NCBI RefSeq assembly: GCF_023973825.1
Contig: NC_090120.1
Location: 1,702,501 to 1,766,500 of the forward strand
Source: Plasmodium brasilianum
Lineage: Eukaryota > Apicomplexa > Aconoidasida > Haemosporida > Plasmodiidae
Length of the DNA: 64,000 nt
Direction of reading: 5' to 3'
Shown piece by piece: positions 37,092 to 51,031 of the stretch. The position numbers were made by a program, and so were the translations under genes. Every line of letters starts with the position of its first letter. Position 1 is the first letter of the stretch. The notes beneath the pieces are model-generated. The model saw only the letters and a list, made by a program, of their open reading frames with translations, made no database searches and was not told the DNA's origin.

Positions 37092-40000
37092 ATGGGAAAT
37101 TGCAAGTCTTATTCTGCTCATTTTAATACTAATAAAAATAACACAAATGAGTTTTATGAAAATTTAATATGCCATTTTATTAAGCAGGATAAAATTAATT
37201 TGTGTCAAAAAGCTTTTGTCATATATGAATGTAAATACAAAAATACAAATATAATATATAAAACATTTTAATAATTATATGAAACAATAAATATATATAG
37301 AAGGATGCATTTTTGTAAAAGCTAAAACTGCGTTGTCTATATATATATAATATATATATATATTTTTTTTTTTTCCCTACATTAATTACATCTGTAACAC
37401 TTCGTAATTACAAGTTAAAATTTGTTTACACGAATTGTCTAATCAAATTAATATTATATTTACATAATAAAACAAATTGTTTATGCCTTTTAAAAAGTAT
37501 TGTAACTTCGTAATTAATTTTGTTTCAGAAGAATTATGTACATACATAATTTTATTTTGAGTCAAGTGTATATTCCATGAAATTCGTGCATGATTTGTAT
37601 GTTTTATGTATAAGCACTTGTCCTATTTTTCCTTTTTATATTTTCTAAAAATTTACTACATGATAATTGATCCTATTTATATAATATTCGTTAAGGAAAT
37701 CAATTTCTCTACATATCCATACGTACACATATGTGTGTACACGCATTTATACATATGTCTTTATTTGCTTCCCTTTTTCGCAGTCTTGAAAAGAAAACCT
37801 GATAACAAGGATGAATATGCCTACTACATTGTGAGCTGCGTTCAAAGGAAGAGAGTAAAAAATGCAGTGGTATATTTAAATGAAGATTACAACACGGAAA
37901 TTTTGAATTTTTTGTTAAAATTATTTAAAAAAATGAACAATGAATATTATAATAATACGAATAATTTCCACTTTAGTAGTTATTATAGCTATTTTCTTAG
38001 AGAAGATACAAAATTTGCTAATATTTCTGAACAAATGAATATAATACAAAAGATATATAATTTTGTAAGATTGAAATTTATTCTAGAAAATATATGCCTG
38101 CACATATATTTTGAGGTAAATGATGATACGAATGAACTTTATGAACTGAATAATAATACGGTAAATAAAAAATTGAACAGCAATGAATTAGTAGATGAAC
38201 AGTCAGTTAAATTATTGCACTTTGAAAAAAATGTAATGGGAAAATTGTCTACGGATAAAGGGCCAACGGAAAAAATGTCAACAGGAAAAAAGAATAGAAC
38301 GTATTTAATAAAAAATAATTTCAAAAAGATTGAAAATTTTTGTAGAAATAAATTGCATTGTAATGTTTTTGATAATTTCAAAATGTCCAATGTAATGTGT
38401 TTATATATTTTGAATAATAATTATAAAATTAAATGTATTTTGTATAATATATTTACCATTTTGTTCTTTATAAATAATTATAACGCCTTGTATGCAATAT
38501 ATGACAACATGAACAAGTCAGAAAAAGAGGAAAGAGGAGAACAAAAAGAACAAAAAGAACAAAAAGAACAAGAAGAACAAGAAGAACACGAACAAAGAAA
38601 TGAGTTATCAAAAAAAAAAAAAAAAAAAATATTTAACAAGTTGAAATATTCATTAGAAGATAGAAATGTGTATGTAACGTATTTATTTGTTTGTTTATGT
38701 ATAAGCTTTGATCATAAAATTGAAGAAGAAGTGCTGTTTAATACAAATTTTAATGTAAATAAAAAAGAAATAAATTTTATGAATTATGTGAAAGAATTTT
38801 TGGATATATGCACATTTTCACACAAAAAATTAAACAAATTTTTTACACAAGAAATTAAAGAAAAGAAAAAATATCACTGTTCATTGAGAATTATCCAAAA
38901 TTCGTACATCAACAATAATTTAATAAATTCACATTACATATGTCAGAATCAATATATAAAAAGTATTTTAAATATTGGAAATAGTAATTATTTAATAAAA
39001 GATAATATGGTGATATTCTGTTTTATATTATTTGAAAATTCTGATAGTGTCCTTTCTCTTACAGATAGTAGAAAAAAGAGCAACGTTGACAAGAATGATA
39101 AATCATTTTTTGAAAGTAATAGTAGTTTTTTTGAAAAAGGACATTTATTGAATGAAAAAAAAAAAAAAAAAACATTAAGAAAAAAGTTCTGGAGAAAATT
39201 ATTACCAATTAAGAATTTTACAGAAAATAGCCAAAAGCATTATGGTGATGAAAATAAAACAGAAGGAAATATTAGAGTACAGTCCTTAAATTCGGATGTC
39301 AAAAAAATGGAATTTATTGAATTTGATTTAAATAATATAGGGTTTTTTAAGATTGATTTATATAATCTCAGTTTTGCTAGTAAGGAAAATTTTGAGCATA
39401 CTATTGAGAATTATATAAAATTATATACTATTAAAAAAAAAAATAATAATTACATTTATGTAAAAAAAAAAATTGAAAATAAAATTGATTACCAGTTGGT
39501 AGAAACTATGAAAGATAATTACACACACATAATAAATGTTTTAAAAACTATGAGAAATAAAGAAATATGTTACATATCACCTGCACATTTTTATGATGAA
39601 TCGTATGAGAAAACCAAAAAAAAGGAAAACAGAACAGAAGAAAATGCTAGTTATATACATATTGAAAGTAATGATATTTCGAACAAATCCAAAAGTACTG
39701 ATAAAACATTTAAAAAGGAAGGAGAATATAGCAATTCCGTATCAAAAAATTATGTGCATTCCGTTAATTCGGAGTCTAAAAATTACTTGAATGAAGAAAA
39801 TAATACTAGAAATTTAAATGAATCCGAAGAAGGTAAAGAAAATCCTTCTTTTTCCAAAACAGAAAATAAAATAAAAAAGCCTTTTTTCATAGGCATACAT
39901 GACACGTTTGTCCCTTTTGATATGGAAAAATTAATTTTAAAATCAAGTTATTTTAACAACATAGACGAGGAAATAATTAAAAAAAAAAAAAATTTATATA

Positions 40001-43000
40001 GAGTAGTGCACAAGCATGCAAGGGTTAATATTAAAAAAGAGAAGATTAACACAATATTAGAGAATGAAAAAGGGCAGGGGAAAAAAAAAAATGAACAACT
40101 GTACACAAAAGAGGAGATAAATTCAGAGAATGCCAATTTAAAGAAAAATAAATGTGTGGAATACAGAGAACATGATAATGATGGTAAACTTGACAATATT
40201 TTAAGCAAAAAATATATGGGCTATAAGGAAAAAAAGGGATATTTTTGTATGCATAATTCTGATGTTAAAAAAAAAAATTTATGTACACTACATTTTAGCA
40301 AAAAAATATGTGAAGACCCAAATTTGTTAAGCTCATTGGAAGAGATTAAATGTGATAAAAAGGTAAATAGGATATTAAAAAAATATAACATTACACACAG
40401 TGCCAAACACATTCAAGTACTTATAAATAATATTTATAGAACAGTAAAATGTAATGACGGTTTTCCAAGAAATAACAATAGTCATTATTCAGGGAATTTC
40501 CCCCTTCATATGGGAAAATCAAGTGAAAATGATGTAAAAGAAGGAAATTATAATAATGTAGAAAAAGAAAAGAAGGGGAAAGGACAAGGTGGAGAAGTAA
40601 GTGGAAGGGAAGAAACAGGAAAAGACAAAGAAGAGAGAGAAATGGAATGCAACTTGAACAATCAGAAAATGAATTTAGAAAATTATGAAGATGAAATATT
40701 TGAAAATACCATTGTTGATAGTTTGAAAATTTTTATTCAGCATAAACCAATTGGTGATATGTGTTACTTTGTGAATAACAAATATATAAACATTTCTTTT
40801 GATATGTTTAAAATACATGAAGGAACAAAGAAATTAATATTTAGTACATATGTTAACTCAGAAAAAGTAGGCCTTAAAAAAGATATTGAAAAAATATGTG
40901 CAGAAAAGGTGGATTATACGATTACATTAAATAAAAATGAAGGTTATAAATATATAATGGATTTGTTATTTTTACATTTAAATTATAATAGATTATATTT
41001 TATATATATTCCTAAGAAACTAATACAAACGAATAGTTTGAAGTCTGAAAAGAACTTATTTCTGAATTTAATGTTTTGCAGTTGTGATATTATATTAGAA
41101 AATTTATGTATTACAACTGATGATAGTGAGAGAAACTCATTAATGAATACTTTTATTCCCCTTTATTTTGAAAAAAACAATTTTATAAAACTTATTTTAT
41201 TTCTTTTGGTGGATATAACAAAAATTTATAACAAAATAAAAAAGCTACAGTGGTATTTTGAAAATAAATGTAAAGAATTTATGAAAATTTTCAATGACTA
41301 TTTTGACAAAAAATTAAAGAAAGTAAACTATGATTATTGTAAAGAAAAAAAAAATCACATATTTTCTCTTACAAACGATTTGTTAAAAAAAACAAGTGCA
41401 AAAAAGTCAGACCAGCAGAGTATGTTAAGTAATGATATAAATATTTCCTCAGTAAAACGTTGCTTAAATTTAAGTGAAAAATATATTAGTACAAAGGAAG
41501 ATAATAATGTAGATATAAAATCATTAATTATTAACATGTCATCTACATTAAATTCGGAAAATTGCACGAATAATGTGAATAATAACACCAATAACTTTAA
41601 TAGTAACAATAATAATAATAATAATAGCAACAACTTCTATGATGGGCATCCTAACACATTCAACAGTTATTATTTAAACAAATTAAATAATGAAAATCCG
41701 TTTGATGTTGGATATATTTACAGAAATATATATATAAAAATAATTGACTTGAAATTGTATGAATTTATTACAGATTATATTAATTATATAAGAGAAAATA
41801 ATAGCTATTATTATTTATGCCCATATATATTTGTGTACAAATTTAAAGGGATGTGTTTCCTGTTTATTCCAGTGTGCAATAACTTTTATTTAATTTTCTA
41901 TCTTTTCTTTTTCCATTTTCTTAACTGTTCAGATTTTTTTAATTTCAAAAGGTGTTTTAGCAAAAGTATTAATGATGAAGACATTTCAACAATGAATTTT
42001 ACATTCCCCAGCAATAATAATTTTTTGTACATTAATAACATTATCAAAATATTAAATATTCATAAGAATAATAAAATGTATGTGAAATATATTTCATTAC
42101 TTAAAGAGATACAAAATAATACCACCACTTGTCATTATTATAAATGGAAAAAAAATAAAGTTATTGTTGATATTAGAAACTCTTTTACTTCTCCTTATTT
42201 TATTCGCACCAAGAGTTTTATTAGTTTTATTGAAAGCACAAATTTATATATAAATCTGAAGAAGTTATATTTGAACAAAGATTATATGTTTTCTTTTAAA
42301 TTAGATAAAAAGAGTAAGCCACCGAATGAGAATTGTTCAAGTGCAAACGATATTGTTTTCATGTTTAATTACTACTTTAATATTTATACATATTTTTATG
42401 ATGAAAAAAAAAATAGTACAAATAATGAGCTGTTCCGTCATACCAAGTACATTATTATTCCGTATTTTAAGGATATATATATAAGTCGAAATAATTTACA
42501 TATGTATTTGAAAATGCTTGAAAATTCGAATGCAGGCACCTTTTATGACAATAATGACAACAATACAACTACTATTACTCCTAATAAAAATAAGAACAAC
42601 AATAACAATAGTAATATTAATAAAAGCAACAACAATAATAGTAATATTAATAATAGCAACAACAATAATAGTAATATTAATAATAGCAACAACAATAATA
42701 GTAATATTAATAATAGCAACAACAATAATAGTAATATTAATAATAGCAACAACAATAATAATAATACTAATAATAGAATGTATATGAGCGAAGATATGAA
42801 AAGTACATGCGCTTCTCACGATAGTAAAACACAAGTTAGCAGAAAAAATATGAACAAAGAGGAGCATATGAAAAATTTTAAATATTCTTTTATTTACAAC
42901 TTATATGAAAACTATGGTGATATTTTTATAAATTATTTTTATGCATTACTAAACATATTAATTGTAGAAGCAGTGAGTGAAATAAAATTAAATAATTTTT

Positions 43001-45579
43001 TAAGTATCAGTAATTTTTTACAAATATTAAAAAAATACGAAGTAAACTTTAATATGTATTTTTGGGTATTGTATGACAGTTATATAAATATATACAAAAA
43101 ATATTGTGCTCATGCGGAACTAGTAAAATATTTTAATAATAACAATAGAAGTGAAATGTGTGATTTTGATTGCGTAAGAAAAATAAAGTACAACTATTGC
43201 AACAAGAAAAAATTTTATATTCGAAGACTACTAATATTTTCTGTATGTGTATTATTATCATTTATTTGTAAAAGTATACTGGATTTTTTTGTAACATATT
43301 TAAACTGTTCTTATGAAAATGTGTTTAGCAGTCTGTGCTTCTTTTTTTTTTCAAATAGTAAACAAAGGAAAGTAAATGATTACATGCATTTGAATCTTCA
43401 AAAATCTATTTATTTTAACTTATTTCTGTCATTGAGTTTTGTCTTACAGTATATTCCGTTAAGTGTTCAATATTTAAATTTATTTAAAATTATAAAGAAG
43501 GTTAAAAAATATAAAATAATTTTAGCTTTTTGTTTAAATTATATATGTGGTATAAACTTACCCTTTTACATTTTTTATGAACTTCAAAATATGCCCTTAA
43601 GTTTACTAAACGACTTTTTTTCATTTGACAAAGAAATATTGAATTTGTGTTCAAACAATTATGAATTAAGTAACTCCATAAGTGCAAACACATTTGAAGA
43701 CATTTATTTTGATGAATCAGATTTAAAAATAAATGAAAAAGAACATATCGAATGGATTAATAAACATGGTGACTACAATATGTCGAATGATACATTACGT
43801 TTTTTCAAGAATAAAAAGATTAATAAAAATATCTATAAACGTTTTCATAATAAAGCAGAAAAAAATAAAAATATGAATCTTATACGTCTTATGATTAAAT
43901 TGCACCTTAATTCAATTTTAAATGCATTTACATTTTATGATTTTAAAAATGCTTCAGTGAATATATTAAGTTATCTAACGAATAATTCCCTTCAGGATTG
44001 TTATCAAAATAATAACAACAGTAATTTTTTTAAACTAATATTTTCTCATTTTGTGAATTATGTTTCCTCATTCTGGTATAATAGAAATTATGAAATTAAC
44101 GAATATCAAAAGGCAAGTTGTTTAATCTGTTCGAAGCATGAAATGGAAAGCGTACAAAATTGTAAAAGTGAAATAGTAAAAAATAGACGTATAATAAAGT
44201 GGAAAGCAGAGCACTTGTGTGAAAAAAGAAATGATCATATAAAAGAAACAGATGTTCTTTTAAATAATTATTATAATTTATTTAAAGTAAGCACAGATTT
44301 ACTATTTTTTGGTGAACATAAATTAATGGAAAAAAACATTTTTGAAGTTTTGCTAAACATAATGGAAATACATTATTCTCATTTATTAATTATTTTACCA
44401 ATATTTACGAAACATATATTTAACCTCTTAACGTACGATTTAAAAATTTATTTAATAAATATTTTTTTCTACATATTTACAAGAACAGATATGTATAACA
44501 TAAGAAGCGTGAGTAATGTTAAAAATAAAACGAAAAACATAGCGGAAAGCAGAATGGGACATAGAATGGAAATGACGATAGAAAGAAAAACGGAAAATGA
44601 AATGGGAAATTTTAGAAAAATAAATAAAAATAATTTTACGGAACAAAAGGATAATGATGTATTCGAATTTAATAAAAAGGATAATATTAATGTTAATAAC
44701 ACAAATTCAAAAGACTTTTTGATGAGGCCATTTGATTGTTATTCAACAAACAACTATTTCGAAGTAATGGAAAAGCAAAAGATCTATACCTTAAATGATG
44801 ATAAAAATGAATTTGAATACAAAAATGAAATGGAAATCGGAAATGATACCGAATATGAAATAGAGAATAAAAGTGTAACTCAAATTGAAGCTGAAACACA
44901 GACCGAGACTGACACAGATTTGGAAGTAATAAATGAAAATGTAAGAGAAGAAGGAATAGCGAATGAAAAGAAAAGAAAATCTTCAAACAGTTTTAAAGAA
45001 AAATTAAAAATTGTCCTATTAGATAATGATTATAATGTGTACCTCATAGAATTTTTCTTTAAAATTGTTTTAAGAATAATTCCCTTTTTTAAAATTAATA
45101 AAAGAGGTAAACATTTGAAGATAAACAGTTCCACAATTATTTACAACTTAAAAATAATATTGAGTTTCTTAAGATCATTTAAAAATGTTATTTTATCAAT
45201 GAAAAATAATTTTTATATATTTATCTATTATTTTTTTATAAAAGGATATATATCACTACTTTTATTAAATGCACACAGAGCGCTGAAGTATTTTAAAAAA
45301 GTGTTTGTTCTTATTATATTCTTTTTCGGGAATCCTGTAAACTCCATAAACAGTCACCCATTTTTAATATATGTAACATACATTTTATACGTTTTAACAA
45401 TTTTATCCAAGTTAAATATGGCAAATTTTTTTGGACATATAATTAAAAAGGAGAAAAAAGAATTCCTTAACGATACCCCCAAAAAGGCATGTTCAGGTGG
45501 TGGTTATAACGATCCTAGGTATAACGACAATTGTAAAAATAGCGATGACAGCAGTAACGATGACAATAATAATAATAAC

Positions 45580-45676
<97 letters not shown>

Positions 45677-48600
45677 GCAACAATAACAACAGTAATAACA
45701 CTAATAGCGATGATGAGGAGACCTACAACGGCGACGAAAGGAAAAATGATAAATTGTGTAGCAATAAAAAGACGTGCTCTAACAATACTTGGATGAAGCA
45801 GAAATACGAAATATGGATGCATTTGGAAATAATTCGTACCATTAAAAGAAATTACGTAAGATTTAACAATAACATATATTTAGTGCCCTTGAATTATCTT
45901 TTTATAAACATGAAAAAACTTTTCAAGAAATACGCAAATGAAAAAGAACTGCAGAAATTAGCGAATATGGACGATAATGGTGTTGTAGATAATTATTTAA
46001 AAAAAACAAACAAGATAAATACAATAAAAAAGGAAAAATATGATGACAATTCTTCTTTAAGGGAGTTCAATATAAATGATAAACTAGAAGATAGAAACAT
46101 ATTTATAAATATTAACAACAATTTTGTATCATTATACCCAACAGCTAAAAATGTGAAAGTTCCCAAAATATACATTAAGGGAGATATTGATAAATCGTTT
46201 TTATCTACCACTGATTTGGATAAAAAAAAAAATTTACATGATCCGAATTTTTCTATTGAAGAGAAAAATATAAACTCGAAAGAAATTAAATACGATTTTA
46301 AAGAAGATAAAAAAAAGAAAGAAGCAGAACAAAAAGAAGAGAAGAAAGAAAAACAAATGGAAAAGCATAACGAAGAGCAAAATGAACAACCATATGGGAG
46401 AGAGAGACAAAATAAAAAAAATACATTTTTAAACGCGAATAAATCGTCAAAAAAAAATTTCCTCGATGAGCAAACTGAATACATGAAAGATATATACTCT
46501 AAATCATTACACGGACGCATTGGTAAAAAGGATATGAGCAATTTATTATTATATAATATAATTTACATCAACAAAATGAACCGAAAATTAAATAATTGTA
46601 AATTCGTTTGTTTTAATTTTAAATATTACCATTTTAAGAAAATTATATCAGATTACAATAAATATTATAAAATAATATTAGAAACTTTTAAGAGGAAACT
46701 GTGCGAAAATTATTATGCATATACATTTGGAAATAACGAAAATGGAAGTCTTGCAATTGGTAAACCATCTTATCTAAAATTGTCACCAACTATAGGTTCT
46801 ATAGGTTACGAGAAAAATAAGAAAAGCGTAAAAAAGGGTTCTGATTTTTGGTTTACTAATAATTTACAGCTAATTCCAATTAAAATAAAAAGAATATGTA
46901 TGAATGAAAATATGATTTCAATTATTGATAAGAAACATAACTTATATATTGGTGGTGATAATACTTTTATTGAAACAAGAAATGAAATATATTTTAAAGA
47001 TAAGAATGAGAAATCAAAAAAAAGGATGAAAAAAAATAAAATAAAAAATAATAGTAGAACAAACATGAATGAAAAAATAGAAATTGATAAATACTTTACG
47101 AATATAAGGTTGAAAAAAATAAATAAACAAGAAAATGGCTTTCCTGATTACAATAGCTCTTCTGGAGATAGTGACAATTTATTATTTGGAAATTCAGTAA
47201 CATATAATGAGAATACAAATTTTTTGAAACCAATTTTTCATTGTAAAAATTATGTTGAATGTTGTAAAGATGTAGGAGATAAAAATAGAGATAGAAATAC
47301 ATGTAATTGCAATACTTGTTGTTCCCTGTTAAATGGTACTTGTGATATTTTCAGTTCTTGTGAAAGTGATCTATACTCTTCTTTTGATAGTGACGATAGT
47401 GATGTTACATATATCAAGATTAATGACGTTGATGAAATTAATAAAAATATGAACATAAAAATTTTATTAAACAGTAATAAAGACAATTCATTTTATGTAA
47501 AAAAAAAAAATTATTCCTTAAAAAAGATTTCAATAGATGATTTTAATATTTATAACAGTGTATTATATTCTTCATCCTACGCAAACCAATATTTAGCATA
47601 TGTTCTACCAGATCAGAAATCTTCCTTGAAAGCAGTGAAAAAATATTTCAATCAAATTTCTAATAAATTTTACAAAGAAAAAGTTAATAGTAAATTTAAA
47701 AGTCAATCAAAAGAAAACATGAACGAAGAAAAAAGAAATTGTGATGAATATAAATATGCAAAAATTAAATATCTACATGGAGAAAAACAAAAGGTGGATG
47801 ATAAAGGAAGCTTTAAGAAAAATGTGTTATCAACAAAAGGAAAGAATGAAAGAACATTATTAGACAATAATCTTAGTAGTAATAAATTCATATATAATTT
47901 TATACATGACATTAAAACTAGAATAAAATTTGTCGATATCTATAACGGTTCAGATTTCGTTATATCCATAAATAATTTTGGACATGTATACGCATGGGGA
48001 AATAACAAATACGGATGCTTAGGGACTGGTGATAATGTCAATAGGTATGCCCCCACGTTAATTAATCCTGGCCATTTTTTTTTATATGATTTTGAAAAAT
48101 TGCAGATACATACAAATTATAAAACAGAGATTAAAATTAAAGGATTAGACAAAATGAATAACAGATGGTGTGAAAATATTTTGTATAATTCTTTAATTAT
48201 TGAAGCAATAAAGAAAAATATGCGTAACAAAAAAAAAAATACAGAAAATACTTCAAAGGAGGCTTCTGTAAAATGTAATGAAGTTGATGGAAAATCTGTT
48301 ATTTCAAGCAATTTTCTAAACACAAACAAATATAAAGATGAAGATTTTTTTACATTAAAAACAAATAGCATTTATACATCGGAACACATGTTTAATTTTG
48401 AAAACTTAGAAGTTAAAAATGTAGTTATAAGTGTACACAAAATTTATGTCCCTATTAGTTCTATTTTTTGTGGTAGCAATCATGTTTGTGCATATTCTAA
48501 TGGATCCATATTTATGTGGGGTGAACAAAAGTTAGGTCAAACATCTATTCCTTTTGAAAATATTTATTTTGATAATTTTAATAAATGTGAATTTTCAGAT

Positions 48601-51031
48601 AGTGATTCAAATAACAATTGTAAAACACAGAAAAGTGAAAATATGGAACTAACCCAAAAAAATAAAACATCAGAACTTTTATCATCCTCTTCCTCTACAT
48701 CTTCTGAAAGTTACTACTTTAATATGATAGATAAGAAGAAAATAGAAAATATAAAAAATAAGTTTAACAAAAATAAAGTTACAATTTGCAAAAAAAAATT
48801 TAGTTTTAACATTGAAAATCCAATTCAAAATAATTTTAATATAACAAATAATGATATATTTCTCAACAATAGAAAATTAAAATTATGCTCAAATTTTAAC
48901 TCAATGAACAATATAAAGAGAAAAAAAATTAATAATAATTTAGTTCTTGTGCCAATTCAAGTCTGTTTATTTAATTTATCATATAGAGTTAAAAAATTTG
49001 AGAACTCTAATGATAAACTTACTAGTAGTATCGAATGTACTGAAACTAAGGAGAAACACAATGTGCAAAAGTTGATGAGTTTAAATTATAACTTATCTAA
49101 TTTCCAAAATTATCAAGGAGATGATTATAATAAAAACATTAACAGAAATTCTCAAAAAAAAATTGAAAGTGAAAATACAAATTTAAAAAAAAAAAATTAT
49201 TACATTAGAATATTCGATTACCTAGAAACATTTATAAAAGCAGAAGTAGTAAATATATATATGAGTCTTTTTAGAAATGATATAAATATCTATACGAATA
49301 TTCCAAACAATGGTAATATAAATCCATACATATATGGAATGACGTTTTATGATTACAACTTTTATGATGAGAAGTATATGAATATTCAAGATTATTATAG
49401 TAAAACACAAAATAAAAAAGAATTTACAGACAGAAGCAATAAAAATTTATATCATAAAAATGAAAATTATTACAATGTTCGTGAAGGTTTAAATAAAAAA
49501 TTAAATGATGAAAAATGCACAAATATACAGGATAACGATTCGTTAAATGAACCAAAAAATGTTGATTTACTTAATATTGATGACCCAAGTAAATTTGTAA
49601 AATTAATGAAAGAGAACGAAATTATTAATCCACAAATTTATGAATATATCGAAAAAGAAGAAACTGTATGCATTAACGTTAAATTAATAATTTTTTTATT
49701 TCTATTTATAAAAAAGAAGTACATGACCATTTTCTTGAACAACTTTCTAATGGTGTCAAATGTGTCATGTGGTGAAGCAAATACAGTAATAACTTGCTTT
49801 AAGAAGAGTATTTATGATAAATACTATCAATATATAATGAAAAATATTACCTGCTCAGGAAATTATAAGCATATGGAAAATGAAAAACTTAAGTCAAAAA
49901 TAAAAGGAACTTTTCCAGAATATTATTTCAGCTCAGGAAGTGAAGAAAGCAATTTAATATATAGAAATGACATATATGATATAAAAAACTACACCAGTAC
50001 AATTGTAAATTGGGGAGATAAATCATTTGATGAATTTAAACTTATAAACTCAACTTATTCATGTTCCGACACATCACGCTTATATCGTATAATAGAAGAA
50101 ATATTGGCACATTATATGTGTATTTATGTATGTGGTAGGGATACAAATAATAACTTGTGTATAAATAATATTAACCAAAGTGTATACACATTCGCTCGAA
50201 TTACAAATAATTTTTTTTATTACAACTTTAATAATTTTTTATTTCTCTACAAGTACAATTATTACCTTTATTATATATATAAAAACAATGTTCATATTAA
50301 TCATAACAATGATTCGAGTTATATAAAAAATAATCCCCTTACTTCATATAAAAATAGATTTAACCTATTTACATCTAATGAAAATACCGTAAATGTAACA
50401 AATCCGAAAACGCAAGGTAATTTACCAAATCAATTTATAATAATAAAAAAGATTGTCTGTAGTAACACTGTAACTTGTTTGCTTGATACACGTAGTAATA
50501 TTTACCTAGCCGGAGACCTAAAATATTACTTTCCGAATTATTTTCGTCACATAGCTTATGGATCATCACCATTTGTTAAAATTAATTTAAATGATACAAA
50601 AACTATAAAAAATGTATCAATTAACCAAAATAATATATTTTTGATATATGATGATAATTCCATAAAAATATTAGGCTATAATAATTATATTGATTTCTTT
50701 AAATATAATCATCCTATATTTTTTACGAATAAACATAACCAAAAGCATTCACATAATGTAGTGTCCATACAAAATTCCGATTTTTTAGTAAAGCAAGTAA
50801 GTATTTATTGTCTTTGAATTTAAGTTTATAATGATTTAATACAGTATGATCCCTTACAGTTATATTATGTATACCTTTGAATGCATACATAAAATTATGA
50901 AAGTGCTAAATGAATTCTTTGTGTCTTTCATTTATATATAGGTACAATCTGGAAATAATTGCATTGTTCTTGTTATGAAAAAGAAAAAAGGGAAGCGAAA
51001 TCCGAAGAAATCAATTAAATACTTGAATTAA
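37092..51031 (+). CDS. Giant RCC1-repeat protein with N-terminal myristoylation signal
   Basis: Three exons: 37092-37230, 37784-50796, 50942-51031, about 4,413 residues. Exon 1 begins MGNCKSYSAHF: Gly2 and Ser6 fit the N-myristoyltransferase consensus and Cys4 could be palmitoylated. Its donor (GAAT|GTAAAT) and the acceptor CCCTTTTTCGCAG join in phase (phase 1) to LKRKPDNKDEYAYY. The alternative ATG at 37606 would translate intron-like sequence. Exon 2 is one 13-kb exon, Asn/Lys-rich, with poly-Asn (nt 45570-45672) and NNSNINNS repeats. RCC1 blades are confined to the last third: YTFGNNENGSLAIG near residue 3024, DFVISINNFGHVYAWGNNKY near 3435, CGSNHVCAYSNGSIFMWGEQ near 3608, VSCGEANTVITC near 4032, CSNTVTCLLDTRSNIYLAGD near 4269. 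The last blade is finished by exon 3 (QSGNNCIVLV). RCC1 propellers bind GTPases, chromatin or membranes; the specific role is unknown. No HECT, FYVE or kinase domain is seen. Confidence 0.85.
37231..37783 (+). other. Intron 1 of the RCC1 gene
   Basis: A 553-nt intron bounded by GTAAAT and TTTTTCGCAG. It contains (TA)n and CA/TG-rich stretches and no coding signal. Its 3' part happens to be open in frame with exon 2, which explains a misleading upstream ATG at 37606. Confidence 0.7.
42598..42775 (+). repeat. 30-bp coding repeat (NNNNSNINNS) in the RCC1 gene
   Basis: About five to six copies of AGCAACAACAATAATAGTAA plus TATTAATAAT. In frame, Asn-rich. Confidence 0.9.
45568..45675 (+). repeat. 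(AAT)n poly-Asn tract in the RCC1 gene
   Basis: About 30 consecutive AAT codons, broken by one GGT, in the middle of the giant exon. Probably length-variable. Confidence 0.92.

Noticed and set aside
37606..37783. Coding extension upstream of RCC1 exon 2
   Set aside because: Sequence is intron-like (CA/TG and TA rich, Tyr/His/Cys translation) and ends at a strong acceptor; the phase-matched first exon at 37092 is preferred.
42598..42775. CRISPR-like regular 30-bp repeats
   Set aside because: No spacers; in-frame Asn codon repeats in a eukaryotic gene.
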